From Scortum barcoo (taxonomy: Eukaryota; Chordata; Actinopteri; Centrarchiformes; Terapontidae): a stretch of 64,000 bases of DNA. A model generated the notes under the pieces. It saw only the letters and a list, made by a program, of their open reading frames with translations. It was not told where the DNA came from and made no database searches. Positions 39,601 through 52,226 of this stretch are shown in pieces. The stretch is taken from NCBI GenBank assembly GCA_023238725.1, contig CM041536.1:13603271-13667270 (forward strand). The letters are read 5' to 3'. The translations under genes and the position numbers were made by a program. Within the stretch, counting starts at the first letter, position 1. Each line of letters begins with the position of its first letter.

Positions 39601-40224
39601 GGCTGTGTTGGTGGCAGCATGTTGTTAGAGGTACCAATGAGACAATGAAATATGAGCCAGGAAGTCCAGTTGGAGAAACAGCTCAGTGCCCATAGAAGCT
39701 TATCAGACAGCGAAACACTGCACTGCAAAAAAAATCAGTTCAAACAAGTAAATTTAAACCAGCTTTTGAAGTTTCTAACTGGTTATGAAACTGTCTGAGC
39801 CTTTATATAACCTGCATAAGTAAACGAGACGAAGATTGGCTATGGTTAGTGTGTGATAGTTATTTTTTATGCCTGCCACCAGGTCAGATTTTTCTGCGAA
39901 ATCAAACAAAACGGAGCTGAGGTTTGCTCTGGCTGAATTCGAGTTGCTTCAGATGCTAACTGAAGGTCTGCTGTCCGGTCTCCCTCCGACGAGGAAGTCT
40001 CTTTGTGGTGGGTAGTGAAGTGGAGGTAACAAGTAAAGTGAAACACAACTTTAATAGTATATGTTTTGGATTTATTTAGATATTACTGTCACTGCATATG
40101 TACTTGTGCTCTCACTACAGTCTACTCTGTATTTATGAGACAGGTTGCATGTTTTTCTATCCTGCAGGAGGGATCCATTTTTTGCTTGTTTGCTTGATTG
40201 CATGTCCAAAAGTTCTTCCATCAA

Positions 40225-40624
40225 TTTAAAGGGGACATTTTATTGTTTTTGTTTTTCTCCTCATCTCAGTTGAGGAATGACAGACAGAAGGCAAACATGA
40301 GATTTTGGGCCATACAAAAAAAAGAAAAAAAAAACATTGATTTCATTTGAGGTGAATGGAATCCAAAAAAAAGAAAAGAAAAAAAATTCAACAGCTGCAT
40401 TTTCTCTCAAAGCAGTGTCCCTGTTACTTCCAGAACATGCTGTCAACAGTTTTCACTGGATCTGCGTTGTTCCAACAAAACAATCCCAGTCAAAACAGTT
40501 CACAGTGAGGTCTGACTCAAAACCTGCGCAGAAAAAAATCAAAATAAACTCTACATTTGGGCACAACTAACGGTGACTGAGAAAATATATATTTTTTTGT
40601 AATTTGGGTGAACCAGCTCTTTAA
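40225..40624. mobile_element. Possible degenerate non-autonomous DNA transposon
   Basis: The right side carries AATTTGGGTGAACCAGCTCTTTAA, ending at 40624 (quoted in part: GGGTGAACCAGCTCTTTAA). It resembles a common teleost repeat end, GGGTGAACTATCCCTTTAA, as I remember it. The left side at 40226 begins TTAAAGGGGAC, so only a TTAAAG core is clearly inverted between the two ends. A-rich insertions at 40317-40386 blur the interior. No coding potential. It could equally be unrelated sequence with two AT-rich ends. Confidence 0.3.
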
Positions 40625-42157
40625 GATTCACGCACTAATAGAGTTTAAAACACCACCTTAATGCCAACTGAGCTTAAAAAGCAGCACTTTACTGATCCCT
40701 TTTCCAGGTGGTGCAGGAGGTGTTTAAAGATGGGGTCTGTGAGCTACATGCCTAAGTTGACATTGGCATTCAGTGCGGTAGCAATGCAAAGTGTTTCAAA
40801 TTATGGCAGAGAGGGAAATGGCACCTGCTGGGCAAACACGCCATATATTGTAATGTAGCTTAGCAGCCCGTGCCGAGCTCCTTGCACTACAAAGCAGTCC
40901 ATCAAAGTGAGATCTGAGAGGGAGAGAGAAGAAGATCATGACTCTTTTCACACCTTGTCAGACTGACTCGCCTCTGCCAGTTGCAGACTGGTCAGTGGTT
41001 TTCCTCTGCACTAGACAAGCATCTCCAAGCTATGCTGTGGCCAGAAAAACAAACTACAGACAGCGGGATAGTTAAAATCAGGACACTTTTTAATATAGGG
41101 GAGTGTACGTGAGGTGTGTCGGTATCGATCTCTGACTTCTCAACCAAAATTAATGCATATGACACTTTCTTTTTTCTATGGCAAAATATTTATAATATAC
41201 AGTACTGGGTATCAGTTCAAAGGAGGGAGTTAGAAGTTATATTATTTGAGCAAAATGTGAATATTAAAATTTGTGATATTTAACAGGAATAAAAGGAACA
41301 CAAAATGTATAATCTGATTTTGTTTTGTGCATGAATTTATATTTTAGCAGAATAATTTCACAAAGCATAATAGAATTCTGTGCAAAACTGGATAATAATT
41401 AACCCAGTAAACTGAGATAACACTGGGAGATAACTGAAAAGTCATTGTAAACCTACAGCAATGTTTGGCTTTAGACTGGGCTTGGAAAGGGTCTGCAGTA
41501 AAGCTAAAGGAGGGTAATTTCCATATTAATGACCTGTTTGATGAAGCTCATTTAAATGATAAAAATGTTGTGGAAAAACCTCTCATTTCCTCTTAATGAA
41601 CAAAGTAAGGTGGGGCTGTTCATATAGTTTGGGGAGTTTTTCAAACAGCAACATCCTGTCACTCTATTATTTGTTTCATTCTTTTTAAAACTTGAGATTG
41701 TGTCAGAGGTTTTTGTTAGTGTCTAAGATGTGTTGTAGTGTTTGTAATGGACTGCACTTTATTGAAGGCATTTCTGTTATTTTGTTGTTACTTTGTTATC
41801 ATGAACACAGATCTTTTCTCAGCCGATGTTGAAAATAGTTGTCCATACAGGGTAGAATTGTTTTTTATGAGTTAAAACATCAAACACACACACAATGTTG
41901 AATATCCTCCACAACAGACAGATTACAAGCCATACTGAGCACCCCTGCTGTGCAGGGGCCTCATAAATGTCACAGGAAAAGCTTTGCCACATGCCAAAGG
42001 CACTCGTCTCCATTAACACTGCGCCGGGGGAGACTTACTTAGACTGACAGGCGGCAACAATACTGAAAACCAACTGTGCAAAGAGAGACACAAAATGAAG
42101 AGAAGTGAGAAAAATTAGTTTGGAACTTTCATTGTCCTACGCCTTCCCTCCGCACAG

Positions 42158-42376
42158 ATGCGCAGCTGAGCCGGTGCAGCTGGCCAACTGACAAATGGGA
42201 AAAAATAGTCCAATTTGAGCTGGTCGTTAGCAGTCGGAGCGCAGCATTCCAGATAAATGAGCGGCTGCCTCGGGTATGGCAGGAGATCTTCCTGAAGCAT
42301 TCCTGGGAGACCGGTCCGTACCACTGCAACCCCTTAGCCATGCCTTCGATCCGACAGGCCCGACACTACAGCAGAG
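42158..42376 (+). other. Candidate internal exon, product unrecognised
   Basis: A pyrimidine-rich tract runs into CCTCCGCACAG, ending at 42157, a good splice-acceptor shape. A frame open without a stop from 42109 to 42471 (121 codons) continues through it, and AGCAGAG|GTGACC at 42376/42377 could serve as a weak donor. The inferred peptide is of mixed composition with several tryptophans (KWEKIVQFEL, RLPRVWQEIFLKHSWE), not low-complexity. It has no methionine until late, so start-based ORF searches miss it. I do not recognise a domain. The local GC content is high, and minus-strand frames are also open here, so this could be a GC-rich conserved non-coding element or chance. Confidence 0.2.
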
Positions 42377-42561
42377 GTGACCTTGCAGTGCCGCTCCTGC
42401 CGGGCTTCTTATTTTTACACTCCCCCTCGCAGCCCCCTCTTCTCCCTTGGCCTGCACTCCTCTTTTTTTTCTAATCCCCATTTAAAGAGACAGTGTGGTG
42501 GTTTTTATACCATTAACTTCCCCATCCCACTACTTATTGTCCACAGACAGAGGCAAGAATC

Positions 42562-42614
42562 AAGAGAGAGATAGAGAGAGGAGAGAGAGAGAAAGAGGAG
42601 AGAGAGAGAGAGGA
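42562..42614. repeat. (GA)n purine tract
   Basis: GAGA units with a few T and A breaks; one strand is almost entirely purine. Confidence 0.9.
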
Positions 42615-45529
42615 TTGGTAGCGTTCGTCTGGGCTGGATCCAGGGTGAAGGGGTGGAGGGAGAGCCAACTTCATTAAAAGTGTCTATGAGGGGTTGAGCT
42701 GAGTCAAACACTTACTACGGATGTTTGGACTCTGACTCTCCCCTTGTTGACGCTACGTAAGTCTGCTCTCTCTCGCTGCATGTCTGTCTGTGTGTGTGTG
42801 TGCGCCTGAGTGTGTTTGTCTATGCCACTGTGCCTAAGTATATATGTTTCACTGCCAGCTGCCAGAGACGAGGCCACTTTCTTCCGCACACCCACTGTGG
42901 CCTGTGGGACCGTAATCTTTGTCAATGCCACGCTGGTTACGTTTCGCAAGAGCCCTGAACGCAGTGGGCCAAATAAACACAGACATGGTTGATTCCTCTT
43001 GTTTTTCACTCTATTTCCAGGACACAGCTCGTGAAACTCCGATCCAAAGGCAGTATTTAGACATTACCAGATTAGAAATGAATCAGAAGCCAATTTAGAA
43101 AGCGGTTGAATGCCCTCGATGAACCGTCTGCGGAAGCAACCGCGTAAAGTGAAACAATGGGAGGTGCGCTGTTACAAATTTCACTTGTTTTTCACTCGCA
43201 AGTACTTGATCAAAATATTTTCAGAAGACAATTTATGTCCTAACGCAGTAATTTGCCGCTCAGATTCACTACATCTGCATGTTGCTCATTCTTGGCTCCG
43301 GTTAAGACAAAACCTCTTCATCTCTGTGGACACTAATACAAACCAGTGTGTGCCTCTCATCAGCCTCCCCGCACTTCACACAACCACTTCCTGACAGCTA
43401 CTTCATTGAATAAATCATGACTATTGATTAACATGCACACAACAGTCTGCACAGGCACATTCTGAGGTTTGTTTCTTGAGTGCCAAGCTCATTTAACATG
43501 GGCTCTTTCATGTGAGTAATTGTGCGCGCTTCCAGCCATCTACAACCCCCCCCTTTCATATAAAATAGAAAATCCCATAGCTATTCCTCCCAAAGAAATT
43601 AGTGAATTGTGATGAGGCGAATTGAATCAATTATTGCCTTAAGGTCAGAACCTATTAAAAACATTTTCCCCCTGTTGCCATCAATTATCTGTTCTGATGT
43701 ACACGATCTCATTTTGTGCGCTAAAACACAGCGTGACACACCTTGTGATTGTAATTATCTATTAGTATTCATTGTTCTTTTTCTTGAAATTCGTAGCGTC
43801 CCTCACAGCATTAATGCCTGACTTGACTATGATTGCATGAATAAATGCTTCGGTGAGAATTTCCACCAAATATTCTCATCATGTCATGCTTCTCAACAGA
43901 GATATATTGTGAATCGTCTCTGCAAAGACTTAATTTTTGTGGAACATAAGAGAAGCAATGCAATTATCCTTTTCTCTTTGTTGGAAACACATTTCTATCA
44001 AAAATAGTTAAATCGTTAATTTTGTGCACAATATTAAGCTCAGTCTTGACATGAAGAACATCTGCAGCATTGATATATTGTCTCCAAAGTGCACAGTAAA
44101 TGTTAAAACTGCAAAATAATTTAAATTTCAACCATACACCTCCACTGGGAGGAGAGGAAAGGAGAGGATGGGCTCTGATTGTCTCAATTTGGAGAAGGGA
44201 TCCCAGATACAGGGTACGCTCTGGGACTTGTTCGATCACCTCGGTGCTACAACGAGTATGTAGATCCCGTCAGCCATCCATACGTGTCCCTGGTCATCCC
44301 AGCCAGTTCCTCCCCTCACCAACAAATGAGCTGCTGCGCCGTTGGACAGGCACGCTCATTATAAATGAGGATGTACATTTGTGGGGGGAAATCAGGGGGA
44401 GCCTCGGCAGGAACGCCAGGACCTTCCTCCCACTCTATCCATCCCTCTCTCTTTCCCTCTCTCCTTTCATCCTCTTGTGGAAAGCTGAAGACCAGCAGAG
44501 GAGGGTGAAAGCATCTGGATCATGACCTTTCCTCAGGCGCGCTGAGACAAATTAAAGCCAGACATCTGATGAGAGGAGACTGAGGAGACCTTCCAAGCTG
44601 CTCCAAGAGCAGCCTCAACGCTTCCACACTTTCAAGTCACTGCACATGGAGCAGGTTACATTGTCTAGCTATTTTAATAACAAGCAGGGGGCCTGCAGTG
44701 CACCTCACTATTTTTCACGTATAACGTGGATTTACTGAAGCTATAGTACATTTCATGATGTTTTGATGAAGAAAAAAAAAGCGTGGTCTAAACTCTTCAC
44801 AATGTCGAAGGCACAAGAAGGAAATATTTAACTCGAAGGAACTACATCCCCTCAGCTGGCTCCCAATGACACAGCAAAAGCCTGAGACTGTAAGGCAGAA
44901 TCCAGCCACAAAACAGACTACCTCAGCTATGGAACTAATTGTTTCCATTTCAAAGCCGATTAGCAGCCTCGGGGAAACTCTGACAGTTGGACACCACAGA
45001 ACATCCAGGAAGAGGAGCCGTGGCTGAGGCTCAAGCACATCACCCAGCACATCTGCTTCTTTGCACTCCGGCACAGACAGAGACTCACTTAGAATCATGG
45101 TCCATCTCAGTCAAGTCCAACAGAAGCCACGCATTACAGACTGGCTAGACTAAATAAAGCTTTCTCCCTGAGGTCTAAATGGAAAAGGACTCTTGGAAAG
45201 TCCTCCTTTTTTTTCACGCTGTCTTAATTGCTGAGGAAAACCAAAAGACAGAGAGGCTATTGCTTAATACATCAGAAACAAGTGCTGAGATTGGCTTGAT
45301 GTAGACGTAATTAACCGTGGATTCCGAGCCGGCAAGAGGACCTGTTTTGCACAGTACCAGAGCACGCAGATTTCGATGTAATGTGCAATTTTCAGTGGAA
45401 TATGTTGAAGTAATGGAGCTCAGTGCAAAATGAATTAGGCTGATGAAACGTCCAGGGAAAGTTTTTTTTTTAGGGATGTGTTAATGTTATTGTGATGACA
45501 CATCTTGCACTAAAGCTTAATTTGCAATA

Positions 45530-45781
<252 letters not shown>

Positions 45782-48700
45782 ATTGTATACATATCATGCA
45801 AATTAACTGAAATTATTTGTGGATGGAGACATGGCACACACATGAACTGGCAGTAGATGATTTCTAATTGTTTAATAGAATTACCAAATTAAAAGCTGAA
45901 ATATTGAACAGGTTTGATCTATCACAGAGGATAACTGAATGCTTAATTACATTTCATTAGTGGATGGACAAAAGATTAAATAAAAATACTTTCTTACCTG
46001 AGGTACAGGAGGAAGCGGCCACCATCAATGGGACAGCAACATGAAAAAAAAAAAAGAGAATATTTCCAATTACGCAAGCTGGGGTCTATTTTTCCTATTA
46101 TACATGGTATACAATTGTCAGTCTAAATATCTTAGATCACACAGCACCATGAAAATTTATGGAACAATAATATGTAAACAAATCTTCCAAGAAAAGAAAT
46201 CCACTAGAATGTGTTTTGACCAAATAAGTGCTCTCATAAGATGAAACCTTCATGATCCCCAGGGGAGAAATGGAAATAGAAAAGCATTTAGGCTACACCA
46301 CATCTTTTATATGTCTGGTCTACACCTTATAGACAGTGGCTCGTCTCTTTGACAAGGTAAAAAGAAAAAAACTTGTAAGACATAAAGGTTTCGCCTCCCT
46401 CTGACTCCCTTAGCCATAAATCTATACAGACAACCACAGTGGCACGTTAACACATTGAAGTAAAAGTCAATGTACTGAAAAACACTATTGTTTGAAGTAC
46501 AGATTACGCTAAGAGGGCAGTTGTTACACTAAAGTAAGGTTTGTAAAGCTGTAATGGAAGGCCTGTCTCTGCAGGAGAGCCTTCAGCCAGGGCTGAATAC
46601 TGATGCGTCTGACTGATTGCCACGTCTGTGGGATCTAATTTGAAAGGTGGACAGTGATGAATGTCTTTCCTCCACTTACTGGCCGTCTGATGTATTATGC
46701 ATCCCCATCTGATCAGAGAGGCTGATGAGGCGCGGGGAGATGAGGGGTGTCCATGTCCGACGCACCCTGACATTGGTTATATAAATGACTGCACCTCCAC
46801 GCCTTTCATTTCCCAGCTCACAGGTCACGGGAGGAGCTAATAGGGCCATCGTTAATAGGGGATGACTGACTTCAGCTGGGGCCGCCCGTGCATTTTGATG
46901 GGCTACACATTTGACAAAGTCTCTTAACACAGTGGCTGAACCATGCTCCCCTGTCAGCCTGGAGTCTAATTGTCAGAGACACAAACGTGGGCAGCAGCCG
47001 GAGGATAGTGCTATCGGCTGCCCAACCGCCACTGTGATCATCTGTCTGTGTACATCTTGGCTCTTCACGGGAAAAGGTATGCTTACTTCAGTTGTTTGGC
47101 AGACAGACATGGAGGAAAAAGGACCCTTATTGTTACAGCCTGTCAGCCACAAAACCCATGATTTAAGACTATTGCTTTGATCCGTGGCTACCGGATAGCA
47201 TATTGTGCTGCTGACATCGTGTTGCCAGCTGAATAACTGAAGGAGTGAAACCCTTCTATTAGCCTGTAGGAAAAAGCCTGAGTGCCGAAACCATGTTTTG
47301 TTCTCTCCCCAGGAAAAACAGCATTGGTAATTGTGCCTCTGCTGAGGGAGAGGAGTAGGCTCATTCTTTGTTTAAGTGTCCACCAGGAGAGCACTCTCTG
47401 ACACAACCAGGGCTCCTGAGCGCCCATCAACTGCACATTTTAATGTGCTGAAGCAATATTAACCGCAGCGGCAAATAAAAAAGCCCCTGCCCTGGCGGGC
47501 ATGATGTGGGCCCTAACAAGTTTATGGCTGCCCTAATTGAGCCATTTTCACATCAGCCACTGTTTTTTGTCAGATCAGGAACTACTCTCCCACTCCCAGC
47601 TGTGATTTTCTCTCCAACAGTCAGCTCACGGCCCCCATATCAACCCTACACCACGGAAGGTCACTATTGGTACAGATAAACCCATTCACAGGGGCCCACA
47701 CACTGACACACCCCGAGAAGGGTTTGTTGTCGAGAAAACATCTCCTGGAAATACAAAGCTGGACACATGATCATTTTTCGAGGCTGATAAGACAGAGCAC
47801 GAGTACAGAAGTTGACAGTGATTAAGAGCTGCACGTGTGCCAGTGCATCTGATTCCACGTCCACTTTTTTGAACGTCTTTTACATGCAGCCATTATCTGA
47901 ATTTTGAGTTTAACCGTGACGCTCATTTGTGTAAATCCGTATGCTGATTATGCGGCAAACAGCAGTGTTTACCAGCCAGAGAGCAAGAAAGCCATCTTTA
48001 ATTCATTAGAAAAACACACTTTCCGGGAAGACTTTCAGTGGAGGCTTTACATTACTCAGGCTGTTTTAATACACGCTCAGTATGCAGAGGAGGCCTATGT
48101 TAAAGTAGTGGATAATAGGTGAAAAAGGCTGGGGTGAAATTCAGTCCTCCTCCAATGAGCCATTAATTAGTGCTGAAGGAGGTGAACGACGTGTTCAAAA
48201 GCTGAGGATTCTTCATTAGTCATCCCGGGGCTGCACACTAGTCATACAGACACACAATTAGCCCTCCCACCCCGCCAAGAGCAGCCTCTCCTCGGCGGAG
48301 CCAGCCATAGGGTGGCAATGTCACAATTTGACGGACACGAAGAAGCTAATGTCCGCGCTTGTCCGTACGCGGCGTCAGTGTCAGCCTGACTTCCCCACCA
48401 CCCTTCTCTGTCACGTAACCACTTTTGATTTAAAATACATGTCATACATACGTGTCCCATTATGGCATATCTGGCTGTTATAATTAGACGATGGGAGCAG
48501 ATTTCATGAGGAGACACTGCATGTGATCTAATTAGCATTGTATTAAAGCGCTAAATCAAAGTTGTAGTGCATGTGCTTTTGTTTGAGATTTCTTTCATCT
48601 TTGGGGGATTGTTGTAAAGATTGTTCGTGTCATTAATCTCTCTTCAAGATGCTAAATGAGCCAGAATATTAAGCACATGATTGACACACTGTAGCCCGAC

Positions 48701-51061
48701 CGGATTTGGTACACATGGTTTTTGAAGATTTATTGTAATCTTTCAGGGGAATTGTGAGTTTTTTTTAGCATCGGGGGGACATCTGTGGACCATTTTGTTG
48801 ACATTAAAATTTCCTATTTACAACAGGAATGCTTCATTCAGCTAGAAAATTTACTACAGCCACAAACAGTCTTCTCCTTCAGCGTGGGTGTTTTCCTCTG
48901 ACCACTCTGAAAATCTCCCTTGGCAGCCATAATGCTGCACCTAATATTTCTTTTTGCCATCACAAATTACTTGCAAAAATAAACTGCTGAAAAATTAACT
49001 ACAAGTGAATGAGGTTTGAATAAAGGTAGGCCTTGATGGTAAACTTCAGAAGGCTGCACTTTGGACAAGTGTGGCAGCAGCCGAGACAAGAGCAGCATGA
49101 TACTGCAGGGAGAGGAAGGGGAGGGAAAAAAGGCTGCTCTGCTGGGAAGGCGACAGGCTTCTCTGTGCCGAACAGATTCTTCCATGCTAATGCAAAACAC
49201 ACGCATGTGCACACATCCACGCGCACAGGCAGATTCACTCATAAACAGGCTCCCGTCACTGATAGCCCTACAACTTTATTTATTTTTTTATTCAGCGCTT
49301 CCTGTCGTGATGCGCTGATAAGTGGCAAAGAGACCAAACAGTGAAAAGTAAGAAAACAACAGCAATATAGTCATTTAAAGGGAGTCTATTTTGAGTCAGG
49401 GACAGCTTCTCTCTCCGTTACTGAATTAATCAAATCCAAAGGACATCATCTTCAAACTCGACATCCCCCTAAAGGCGAGCATCTCATTCCGTATGCAGCT
49501 GAGGAAGCTTCACAACATCCTAAAAATACAGCGCTCCTGGAAGAGAGGTGCTCTACCAGTCTGAAGGGAAGCATGAAGAACTAGCAGGCCCATGGGAATA
49601 GACATTGTGATTAGATGCAAAAACTCTGCTTTCATAAACAGCATTAGTTCTTGTTAGACATCCCACCCCTCCCACAGATGCAAGCCCTCTCTGTTTTGCA
49701 AAGCAGGGAGAAGGCATTATTGTTTTATTTGCATTTTCTTTTTCCGGAGCTCTTTACCCCCACATGTTAAACACTAGTGGGCAAAAGCCGTTGCCGTCAG
49801 ACAGGTGTTTGGAGCGCTCAGTCCGCGGTGTGTTCATCACCTGCCCGCTCCCCATCTCCGGTAACAAGGTGCTATCTGAATGGGGATTTTTTTTTTTTTC
49901 CCTTTTACCTACTTCCTCTTTGAACTAATCAATTTGCTCTGGGCTATTGCTCTCCTGTGATCATATAATACGAGTCCAATAAAAAGGCCTAATGCAGCAC
50001 TTGGACAGGGCATCAGATTGTTTTGCTATTTCTTTATCAATGTTAGCTTGGTGAGCGAACGAAAATTAAATATACACTGTTGAGCTTAATATAATAGCTT
50101 AATCTTTGAATAACAATAATAATAATAACAATAATCAATGTCAAGTGAATGTCAATCAATGTCATGTAAAAGCTTGTTTTTCAATGTTGAGAAAGGGCTG
50201 CAGTTGAATGAATACAAATGATATGATGCAACATGTATTTCAATTCCCAAAAGGTAATGGGAGCGGACAGCTTTGCTTCCCATCACTCAGTGTCAACGCC
50301 AGCTATCAACAAATTTGTCTTTCTTCCAGGTTGTCACTCTCTGGACTCCCCTATTACTCTTCTGCCTAACTAAAAAAAAAATTATAATTTCAGAAGCAAA
50401 GTGATGCTGAAAGTGGAAAGTGCAACTTCAGCAGCACAAGGAAATCCACCTGCTGTAATATTCTTATAGTTCATCCAAATCATTCTGCACAGATGTATTA
50501 ATTAAAGTCCCATTGATCATTGCATTATTTTTGCACTAGTATTACATGCTTTAGCTACTTCACACAAAAAAAATAAAACACACTCAGCCAGTGACAAACC
50601 GTCATTTGCACTCACATAAAATGACATTTAAAACTCGATCAGTCTTACTCTGGAAAAATGCAGTTTGGCTGTTTAATCATCATCATTTAGCTAATCATAT
50701 AGAGAGACTGGCAATGTCAGATGGTAAAGGCGGTCAAGTTATTATCCAAATGAAGTGCAACTTTTTTACAGATTTTCTAGAAAACTGGCAAAAGACAATG
50801 CAAATCAAAACGCGTTTCTACTGTTGTTATGCAACACAAAGTGGCTAATTCAGGGTGCCATTAAACCATTAAAGAAGAAGAGGGAATTATGGGAATTGTA
50901 TGGGATTGTTTCATGTATTAACGAGGATGGTTACAGTCTCCTCATCAGTCCACATGTTCCATCACTATTCGCCTTTACAGTGGAGCAGAAGCTTGTGCGA
51001 TGTTTCAGTAGCTTACTTTATGATTTACATTTCAATGCTGACTCTAAGAACAAACTTAGAG

Positions 51062-51110
51062 TATATATATACACACACACACACACAGATATAGATATAG
51101 ATATATATAT
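51062..51110. repeat. Compound (TA)(CA)(GATATA) microsatellite
   Basis: TA units, then (CA)n, then three GATATA units and TA. Confidence 0.9.
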
Positions 51111-52207
51111 TTCCAGCGTTTCCAACAGATTTTTCTTAAAAACAGGTGGATGGAAATGCACTTAGAAGCTCCTCTATGATATAGTGTTTGAGGGTAACTC
51201 TAAGGCTACTGCTGCTTCCATCTCCCTTGCATTTTGGTGAATTGAAGTTACTGTTAAATAATAATTTGTAATTGCGTTGAAAAGGTCTTGAATTTATGCT
51301 CATAGGCTGGACCCTTTGGGCTACATCCGTAATGTTTCAGGAGACAGTTCATAGCACCATTACGGTTTCAAAACAGCCAGAAGGAAAACATATTAAATTC
51401 CCTAATCCATTTGGATTACACTGTCTTTTCATCTAACTTTAAGAGCCATCTAAACAAATACTGCTCTGTGCTTTCACATTGAGGCAGCTGTATTGGTCTA
51501 ATGCATTTTGAATATGGGTAAAAATCCATCCTTGTAGCCTACAGTCAAGACATGTATTGTCTCTTTTTTTTATTTCTGCATTAAAGTGGAATTTAAACAT
51601 CTATCAGTTCATATTAAATAAGTATCAGTTAATAGAAATGAAAAGTATGTTTTAAATGGTAATCACAGTTAGAAGAAAAGGTAATTTTTTGTCATCATTT
51701 CAGATGTCTGAAAAGGCAAGGTGAGCATTTTAGTGTTTTAGGTTGTTGAATTCTGTTAAATTAGTTTTTGGGAGCACATTGAAAGTGCTCTGATTACAGG
51801 GATATGCCTTTCAAGTGACAGGCTCTGCTCCATACGAACCTGCCTAAACTTTTCTGATACATTTGTCGCTTTGTTGTCTCTACCAAACAAGCTGACTGCT
51901 GCGGATCCTAAACGTGAACGTATCTGGTTGTGTGCCACATCCCTGCCAGAGACTGTAAAATCCTTTTGTCCGTCAGCATTGTGAGGCTTCTGTGGGTTAT
52001 GGATGAAGCCATTTTGTGAGCATAGTTCTTGTAAAATGAAGTGTATATAAAGTAATAACATGCAGGAGGGTCTCCTCTCTCCACCATGAATGAGTCGCTC
52101 CTGCCGTGGGGAGTTGGTGACATGATTGTGATTGGACGAGACACAGAGAATCCAGATCAAAGCAATCTCTAGTGTTTTGGCCCCCAGCGCACTGTGTAGA
52201 GCAGGCC

Positions 52208-52226
52208 CACACACACACACACACAC
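52208..52226. repeat. Short (CA)n
   Basis: A CA dinucleotide run of nine to ten units, inside a wider CA-rich zone reaching about 52330. Confidence 0.85.

Larger units (their letters stand above)
28637..40224. other. Non-coding stretch
   Basis: AT-rich with scattered homopolymers. 29370-29510 is strongly purine-rich and explains its long open frames. 37980-38420 looks like an old dispersed repeat, but I could not find its ends. 39720 begins CACTGCAAAAAAAATCAG, similar to ends of some fish DNA repeats, without a visible partner end. Confidence 0.6.
40625..45529. other. Mostly non-coding stretch with GC-richer islands
   Basis: Apart from the exon candidate at 42158-42376 and the GA tract, a GC-richer block at 44150-44600 has open frames without recognisable content. 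42850-42990 has an acceptor-like CACTGCCAG followed by about 43 open codons, also unrecognised. Confidence 0.55.

Noticed and set aside
44100..44525. 141-codon plus frame
   Set aside because: No motif recognised, an overlapping open frame in another phase, and a CTCT repeat near its end.
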